Part shown: piece after piece, positions 1-4,248 of the stretch
Position numbering within the stretch: position 1 is the stretch's first letter
Layout: each line of letters starts with the position of its first letter
Program-made: the position numbers and the translations under genes
Origin: Candidatus Zipacnadia bacterium
GTDB lineage: Bacteria > Armatimonadota > Zipacnadia > Zipacnadales > Zipacnadaceae
NCBI GenBank assembly: GCA_029821515.1
Contig: JALGTD010000199.1
Span: 1-6,983 of the forward strand
Direction: 5' to 3'
DNA: 6,983 bases
Notes under the pieces: generated by a model
Database searches by the model: none
What the model was told of the DNA's origin: nothing
What the model saw: only the letters and a program-made list of their open reading frames with translations

Positions 1-300
1 CACCGACGGGATGTTAGTGGGCAGGACGCTGGTTGCAACGAGATCTGCACTGCAGACCGCCGCGGCGATCTCTTTCGCCTGACTGGTATGTAGAACCTGG
101 AAGCCGGCGATAGTTATCTCCCGTGTGGTCTGGGGGCCCAGCAGGCGAACTGTGTATTGGTCCGCCTCTGTTAGCAGTTGCACTAGCTCTGCGTTGCTGT
201 CAACAAGAGTTAGTTGCCAATCGTCTTCAAAGGCGAATTGAGCTATCTGCCCTCGGCCGGTCATACCCGCGCCGAAAAGGACCAGATGTCTATCGCTCAT
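1..300 (-). CDS. Mannitol-1-phosphate 5-dehydrogenase-like NAD-dependent oxidoreductase, N-terminal 100 residues (runs off the window)
   Basis: An open frame begins at the ATG at 298-300 and continues without a stop to base 1, giving 100 residues read by hand from the reverse complement. Residues 6-18 form a dinucleotide-binding fold start (LVLFGAGMTGRGQ) and the second strand ends in an acidic residue (TLVDSN, Asp34), typical of NAD rather than NADP preference. The spacing and the later ADLVATSV segment resemble MtlD, which oxidises mannitol-1-phosphate to fructose-6-phosphate. The C-terminal catalytic domain lies outside the window, so the substrate cannot be judged; another phosphorylated polyol or sugar acid is possible. 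A GGAGG ribosome binding site lies at 307-311, six bases before the start. The gene begins inside the end of the cupin gene (11-base overlap), so the two are almost certainly co-transcribed and translationally coupled. The family call is fairly secure, the exact reaction is not. Confidence 0.75.
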   Translation of the reverse strand, partial: MSDRHLVLFGAGMTGRGQIAQFAFEDDWQLTLVDSNAELVQLLTEADQYTVRLLGPQTTREITIAGFQVLHTSQAKEIAAAVCSADLVATSVLPTNIPSV

Positions 301-601
301 AGTCATCCTCCACTCGCACAACATCGTCAAGCTGCGGATCAATGGCCTCTATTCGGTGCTTACGCCCGGGAGGGTTTTCGATGACTTCCCCAGGCCCATA
401 CTCGGCGACTTGCATACTCCCGTCGGGGGCCTCCAGCTCCGCCCGCAGGCGCCCGCGGTCCACATAGATGTGTTCGTGCTTGAACTGGTGATACTGGAGG
501 CTGGACCGAGATCCTGCATTGAACTCAATCAGCTTCAGTGCATAGTCTCGGGTATGGGCTATCCAGACTTCTCGTCCCCACGGTTTTTCCACAGTCTTCA
601 T
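290..601 (-). CDS. Stand-alone cupin resembling the C-terminal domain of type II mannose-6-phosphate isomerase
   Basis: This 103-residue protein is one small beta-barrel cupin domain. It opens with the PWG motif (residues 7-9) and has SLQYHQFKHEH (34-44), matching cupin motif 1 of type II phosphomannose isomerase/GDP-mannose pyrophosphorylase proteins. Likely metal ligands are His38, His42 or His44, Glu43 and, from motif 2 (PGRKHRIEA, 78-86), His82. The end VVRVEDDYER also matches that family. The guanylyltransferase domain found in ManC-type fusions is absent, as in the short stand-alone members. By family knowledge such domains interconvert mannose-6-phosphate and fructose-6-phosphate, or bind related phosphosugars. 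The start is supported by a GGAGG site at 611-615. The start codon overlaps the stop of the RuBisCO-like gene (ATGA, 4 bases), and the gene's end overlaps the next gene by 11 bases. Its exact substrate is unknown. Confidence 0.8.
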   Translation of the reverse strand: MKTVEKPWGREVWIAHTRDYALKLIEFNAGSRSSLQYHQFKHEHIYVDRGRLRAELEAPDGSMQVAEYGPGEVIENPPGRKHRIEAIDPQLDDVVRVEDDYER

Positions 602-1773
602 CCAACCTCACCTCCACTATACTCCTGTGCCACCTGCTGGGCGATTTCCAGCATGCGTTGGACCGCGGCGTGGATGCCCTGGGGGTGGCGAGTCAGGCCT
701 GTGCCCGAGAGAGCTAGAACATTACAGCCAAATGCCCGCAGGTTTTCGGCCAAGTTAGCGGGCTTTAATCCGCCGGATAGCACCGGTGCGGCTGCCGAGA
801 TACCTTGCATTGGCGAGGTCAACACCTCTGTAACAGATTGGAGTTCGGGCAAGCTGCTGCCGACCATATAGCCACCAATGATCCCTGTACGGAAGTAGTC
901 TCCGCCCATCAGACGAGCCAACTTGGCGATCACTTCGGGAGCAACTCCCTGACCAGGCGCTCGGCCAAAAGCCTCCCTGCCTCCACAATGGGCGTAGACA
1001 GGCACCTGGTAATTGCGGGCTAATACCTCCAGGGATTGGAACCCCGCGGCAAAGAAGTTGACCATCAAAGCACTGGCACCGGCCTGCAAAGCAGTGTCCG
1101 CGAACCGGCGCAGATTATCCGGCCCCGTGGTGATGTGAGGAGCATAAAGCACTCTCTGACCGGTCTCGTCCTCCGCCCGCTTCAGAGCCTCTACCACCTT
1201 ACTTACGCGCTCCTGCAGCGGGCAATAAGCCGGGTTCATCATCTTCTCGTCGTCCTTAATGAACCGTACCCCGCCGAGGGCAAACTCATAACATAGCTTG
1301 GCCACTTCGTCCGCTGTGAGCCCAGCGGTAGGCTTGACAATGGTGCCGACTATCGGGGTGCCCGGGGGCAAGTCGAGTAAGCGACGGGTCCCGGCCATGC
1401 CAAATTGAGGGCCAGGGAAGTGCCGTAGGACACTGGCCGGCACGTCAAATTCTACCAGCCGCGATTTGCGGTAGGTGGTAAGAGCATGAGTACCTCCGCC
1501 CACCATTGCCAGCCACAAACAGGAAAAAGCCGACTCCTCGAGATTGAAATTCTCCACAGGGAAGGCTACGCGCACTGTACCCGCACCAGGGCCCTGTTCA
1601 TTGACCTCTACGAGCTGTCCAGTGCACCGAGCAAACAGCTCAGATGGCTGGCCGGGGCCAGCCCAGCCCCCGCTGGTCTCCATTTCGATCATTGCCGCCG
1701 CAACCTGCTGCAAATCTCCATCTGTTTCCAGGTAGTACGTAGCAATCAGGTTTTCACTATGTATGAACTCCAT
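598..1773 (-). CDS. RuBisCO-like protein (form IV type, not expected to fix CO2)
   Basis: The 391-residue product has the two-part layout of the RuBisCO large-subunit superfamily: an alpha/beta N-terminal domain (about 1-125, with ATYYLET near the start) and a TIM barrel (about 135-385). My hand alignment to spinach numbering gives these matches. Kept: Lys175 (K147 in GTIVKP), the metal site Lys201/Asp203/Glu204 (K173, D175, E176 in KDDE), His294 (H262) and Ser379-Gly-Gly (S333-G335). Changed: Lys177 to T149, Arg295 to C263, His327 to R295 and loop-6 Lys334 to Y302. Loss of Lys334 argues strongly against carboxylation; the kept metal site and lysine fit an enolase, isomerase or decarboxylase on a phosphorylated keto compound. 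Known roles of such proteins include methionine salvage and D-apionate breakdown, but no gene of those pathways is adjacent here. The start has a GGAGG site at 1785-1789. It follows ilvD by 26 bases and overlaps the cupin by 4. Family sure, reaction unknown. Confidence 0.93.
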   Translation of the reverse strand: MEFIHSENLIATYYLETDGDLQQVAAAMIEMETSGGWAGPGQPSELFARCTGQLVEVNEQGPGAGTVRVAFPVENFNLEESAFSCLWLAMVGGGTHALTTYRKSRLVEFDVPASVLRHFPGPQFGMAGTRRLLDLPPGTPIVGTIVKPTAGLTADEVAKLCYEFALGGVRFIKDDEKMMNPAYCPLQERVSKVVEALKRAEDETGQRVLYAPHITTGPDNLRRFADTALQAGASALMVNFFAAGFQSLEVLARNYQVPVYAHCGGREAFGRAPGQGVAPEVIAKLARLMGGDYFRTGIIGGYMVGSSLPELQSVTEVLTSPMQGISAAAPVLSGGLKPANLAENLRAFGCNVLALSGTGLTRHPQGIHAAVQRMLEIAQQVAQEYSGGEVG

Positions 1774-1799
1774 TTATATCCGTTTCCTCCAGTTGTCGG

Positions 1800-3452
1800 C
1801 TACTCCATCACGGCCCCGGTGGCGGCGCTGGTGACATTCGTAGCGTAGCGGGCCAGCCAGCCGGTCTTGATCTTCGGTTCGGGCGGCTGCCAGCGCTCGC
1901 GGCGCCGCGCCAATTCCTCGTCGTCTACGAGCAGCTCCAGCCGCCGCTCATCTATGTTCATTTCAATTTCATCGCCATCTTGGACCAGGCCAATCATCCC
2001 GCCAGCGGCGGCTTCCGGCGAGATATGTCCGATACACGGCCCGCGGGTGCCGCCGGAGAAGCGGCCATCGGTCAGCAGCCCGACGCTTTCTTCCTTGTTC
2101 ATTCCGGTCAGCGCCGCAGTAGGATTGAGCATCTCGCGCATCCCCGGACCGCCCTTGGGGCCCTCATAGCGCACTATCGCCCACGAGTCGTCGGGAATGC
2201 GGTCAGCCAGAATCGCTTCCATTGCTGCCTCTTCGGAGTCAAAGCAGAGCGCCCTGGCACGGAAGTTGCGCATCTTCGCTGAGACTGCCGATTGCTTGAC
2301 AACTGCCCCATCCGGGCACAGATTGCCCCGCAGCACAGCAATTCCACCCTGAGGGGCATAGGCATTATCCGCCGAGCGAATAACATCGTCATCAACGACC
2401 TCTGCTTCCGTCGCGATTTGCTTGCTACTCTTACCGCTGACAGTTGGATTATCCTCAACGAAATCGCCAAGCATCGACAGGACCGCCGGTATCCCACCCG
2501 CCCAGTCCAGGTCCTCCATCATATAATCACCACCCGGACGCAGCGAGCAGATTTGCGGCACCTGCTGGCTGATTTGGTCAAAGACCTCCAACTCAATGTC
2601 AACGTCAGCCTCATGAGCAACTGCCGGAATATGCAGGCAGGTATTGGTCGAACCACCCATAGCCATATCAATGCCAATAGCGTTGTGCACCGCCGCCTCG
2701 GTGATGATCTGGCGCGTGGTGACATCCTGACGAACCAGCTCGACAATGCGTTCACCACTCATATAGGCGAAGCGCTCCCGCTTGGCACTACCCGCCAGCG
2801 CCGTGGCGGAACCGGGCAGGCTCATACCCAGCGCCTCAGTTACACAGGCCATCGTGTTAGCGGTGTACAGGCCCTGGCAGGAGCCCTGGCCCGGACAGGC
2901 TTCCATTTCCAGTTTAGCAACATCTTCCTCAGTGATTTCACCGGCTTGAGCACGACCGATGGCCTCAAAGGTGTCCCGGACCAGCGACAGGCGCCGGCCC
3001 CCATAGCGCCCGGACATCATCGGCCCAGCGGTGACCACGATTGCCGGAATATCCAGCCGTCCCGCGGCCATCAGCATCCCTGGGGTGATCTTATCACAGT
3101 CGGTGAGCAATATTAGCCCGTCCAACGCGTGGGCCTGGGCCATTGATTCGATGGTATCGGCGATAAGCTCGCGGCTGGGCAGCGAGTAGAACATGCCCAG
3201 ATGGCCCATAGCGATGCCGTCGCAGATAGCGGGGATGCCGAAGTTCAGCGGCACTCCCCCGCCGGCGGCAATGCCTATCTCCACCGACCGCTGCAGTCGG
3301 CGCATACCGATATGTCCGGGCACCAGATCACTGTAGCTGTTGGCGATGCCGATGAACGGCTTGTCCAGTTGCTCACGGGTTATCCCGCAAGCATGTATCA
3401 ACGCCCGCGCCCCGGCTCGTTCCAGTCCTTTTTTCGCTCTATCACTGCGCAT
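1800..3452 (-). CDS. ilvD: Dihydroxy-acid dehydratase IlvD
   Basis: The 550-residue cytoplasmic enzyme dehydrates 2,3-dihydroxy-isovalerate and 2,3-dihydroxy-3-methylvalerate to the keto acids of valine (and leucine) and isoleucine. Length and sequence fit true IlvD of the IlvD/Edd family. The first cysteine seen in [2Fe-2S] plant-type enzymes is replaced by glycine (VPGHIGM, 44-50), as in the E. coli-like oxygen-sensitive [4Fe-4S] group. Two cluster cysteines are present: C119 in TDCDKITPGM and C192 in CPGQGSC. K121 matches the Mg-site lysine, S466 in GRFSGGTRG the proposed catalytic serine, and the C-terminus (GWLARYA, SAATGAV) is typical. One oddity is G49, where E. coli and Bacillus enzymes usually read PGHxH. 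Sugar-acid dehydratases of the same superfamily are less likely given the length, the C-terminus and the upstream valine-type T-box. An AGAGGTG ribosome binding site lies about six bases before the ATG. It is the first gene after the T-box leader. Confidence 0.95.
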   Translation of the reverse strand: MRSDRAKKGLERAGARALIHACGITREQLDKPFIGIANSYSDLVPGHIGMRRLQRSVEIGIAAGGGVPLNFGIPAICDGIAMGHLGMFYSLPSRELIADTIESMAQAHALDGLILLTDCDKITPGMLMAAGRLDIPAIVVTAGPMMSGRYGGRRLSLVRDTFEAIGRAQAGEITEEDVAKLEMEACPGQGSCQGLYTANTMACVTEALGMSLPGSATALAGSAKRERFAYMSGERIVELVRQDVTTRQIITEAAVHNAIGIDMAMGGSTNTCLHIPAVAHEADVDIELEVFDQISQQVPQICSLRPGGDYMMEDLDWAGGIPAVLSMLGDFVEDNPTVSGKSSKQIATEAEVVDDDVIRSADNAYAPQGGIAVLRGNLCPDGAVVKQSAVSAKMRNFRARALCFDSEEAAMEAILADRIPDDSWAIVRYEGPKGGPGMREMLNPTAALTGMNKEESVGLLTDGRFSGGTRGPCIGHISPEAAAGGMIGLVQDGDEIEMNIDERRLELLVDDEELARRRERWQPPEPKIKTGWLARYATNVTSAATGAVME

Positions 3453-3472
3453 TCTTGCACCTCTTTAACGGC

Positions 3473-3509
3473 AAAATAAAAACCTCTCATCCCGAATTGG
3501 GACGAGAGG
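3473..3509 (-). terminator. Rho-independent terminator of the T-box leader
   Basis: On the minus strand, CCTCTCGTCCC and GGGATGAGAGG form an 11-pair stem (one G-T pair) around the loop AATTC, followed at once by the T-rich run TTTTTATTTT. It lies 21 bases upstream of the ilvD start and is the OFF state of the T-box; its 5' arm contains the CCCAA needed by the antiterminator. Confidence 0.95.
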
Positions 3510-3703
3510 CCAGTTAGCTTCTCGCGGTACCACCCAAGTTCCCCGCCGTAGCCCTGGCGAAGGCGGGACACTCTGCTTCAGCAAAACAGCTCAGGGGCGA
3601 CGTTCTGCGGACAAAGGCGCTGGCACTTTCACCTTATCGCCAGCTCGCTGTAGCCCTCGCTACCCACATACTCCTCCCCGTCGCAGCCAATTCTATTCAA
3701 TTC
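3473..3703 (-). ncRNA. T-box riboswitch leader, probably valine-specific (GTC specifier)
   Basis: The leader binds uncharged tRNA and allows read-through into ilvD when the amino acid is scarce. Visible parts, read on the minus strand: the AGTA motif of the lower Stem I at 3669-3672; a base helix of GGGG (3676-3679) with CCCC (3594-3597); an upper Stem I helix CTGGC (3639-3643) with GCCAG (3620-3624); Stem III CCCGCC (3562-3567) with GGCGGG (3542-3547); and the T-box GGGTGGTACCGCG at 3523-3535. The TGGT in the T-box bulge would pair with a tRNA ending A-CCA, which fits valine tRNA. The sequence GAAC-GTC-GCCCCTGAGC places GTC (valine) at 3599-3601 as the specifier, by analogy with other T-boxes; AAC one triplet earlier is the alternative reading. 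TTGGG (3533-3537) can pair with CCCAA (3497-3501), which is part of the terminator arm, so antiterminator and terminator exclude each other. The 5' end is estimated from the promoter. Confidence 0.93.
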
Positions 3704-3709
3704 AGCACC

Positions 3710-3739
3710 AGTATACATTAACTAACCTGTGACTGTCAA
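3710..3739 (-). promoter_or_regulatory. Sigma-A/sigma-70 type promoter for the T-box-ilvD operon
   Basis: Minus-strand -35 TTGACA (3734-3739, perfect consensus), 18-base spacer and -10 TATACT (3710-3715, five of six consensus bases). Transcription would start near 3702-3704, about 30 bases before the first Stem I element, as expected for a T-box transcript. An inverted repeat GTGAC/GTCAC (3729-3733 and 3745-3749) flanks the -35 box, but its arms are only 5 bases. Confidence 0.85.
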
Positions 3740-3811
3740 GCTCGGTCACTAGCCAGAACAGCACAGGCGACTGCCTCACGGAGCGGGTCAGCCATTTAGA
3801 TGGCGGCTACG

Positions 3812-4075
3812 TCACTCAACCTCGGGCGCTGCGGGGGTCTGGGCCGCCTCGCCTTCACCCCCAGGCGGTTGTTCAGCCGACTCGGACTCTTCTTCGGCGG
3901 GTGGAGTCTCGCCCTCGGCAGGCAGCACCTTGCCGGCCGGACCCACCCCAACACCAGCAGCCTCGCCCTCTTCGCCGGCGGGATTCTGCACCACCAGGTA
4001 GTACAGCGCTATCACAATCGCCAGCACCAGGATGAGCACTACAATGACTACTGCCGGACTAACTTGTTGAGCCAT
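3812..4075 (-). CDS. Small single-pass membrane protein with acidic Pro/Glu/Gly-rich tail, function unknown
   Basis: I do not recognise a family for this 87-residue protein. Residues 8-29 are an unbroken hydrophobic run rich in Val, Ile and Leu, forming one transmembrane helix or uncleaved signal anchor; no cysteine follows, so it is not a lipoprotein. Residues 31-87 are low complexity, dominated by Glu, Pro, Gly and Ala with one Lys, and are surely disordered and strongly acidic. By the positive-inside rule the tail would more likely face outward, but the short N-terminus carries no positive residue to anchor this. The ATG is preceded by a GGGAGGG site about eight bases upstream, which supports real translation. 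It starts 173 bases after the ATPase gene on the same strand and ends about 70 bases before the ilvD promoter. It may share the ATPase transcript or have its own promoter; I saw no convincing one. The low-complexity coding content makes the gene call less sure than its neighbours. Confidence 0.7.
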   Translation of the reverse strand: MAQQVSPAVVIVVLILVLAIVIALYYLVVQNPAGEEGEAAGVGVGPAGKVLPAEGETPPAEEESESAEQPPGGEGEAAQTPAAPEVE

Positions 4076-4248
4076 ACGGTGTCCCTCCCGTTGGGCATAC
4101 GGGATACAGCCCGCCGGATACCCACCGTTGTCTTGCAGTTTGTATGATTAGGAGTTCGCCACCTGTCCCCAGATTCCCTCCTTGGAAATCTGAGCGCCAA
4201 TCATTCCTCTTCGCTCCACCAGCCCAAATCCGCCGCAGTCCCGTCAAG

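Noticed and set aside
356..871. 171-codon plus-strand frame across the cupin and RuBisCO-like genes
   Set aside because: Antisense to two clear, conserved genes that overlap by 4 bases; no recognisable protein features.
598..1773. Possibility that the RuBisCO-like protein is a true CO2-fixing RuBisCO
   Set aside because: Loop-6 Lys334, His327, Arg295 and Lys177 equivalents are all replaced, and the length (391) is below the usual 430-480 of carboxylating forms.
2292..3116. Open frame of 274 codons on the plus strand opposite ilvD
   Set aside because: It lies wholly antisense to a well-conserved ilvD, shows no recognisable domain and reads like the complement of IlvD codons.
3791..3804. Perfect 5-base hairpin GCCAT/ATGGC just after the stop of the small membrane protein
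   Set aside because: Too short and followed by TGACCCGC rather than a T run; not enough for an intrinsic terminator.
4170..4192. Imperfect hairpin CAGATTCC/GGAAATCTG downstream of the ATPase gene
   Set aside because: One arm is bulged and no T run follows on the minus strand, so it is not a credible terminator. Nothing else in the 4076-4248 gap could be supported, including a promoter.
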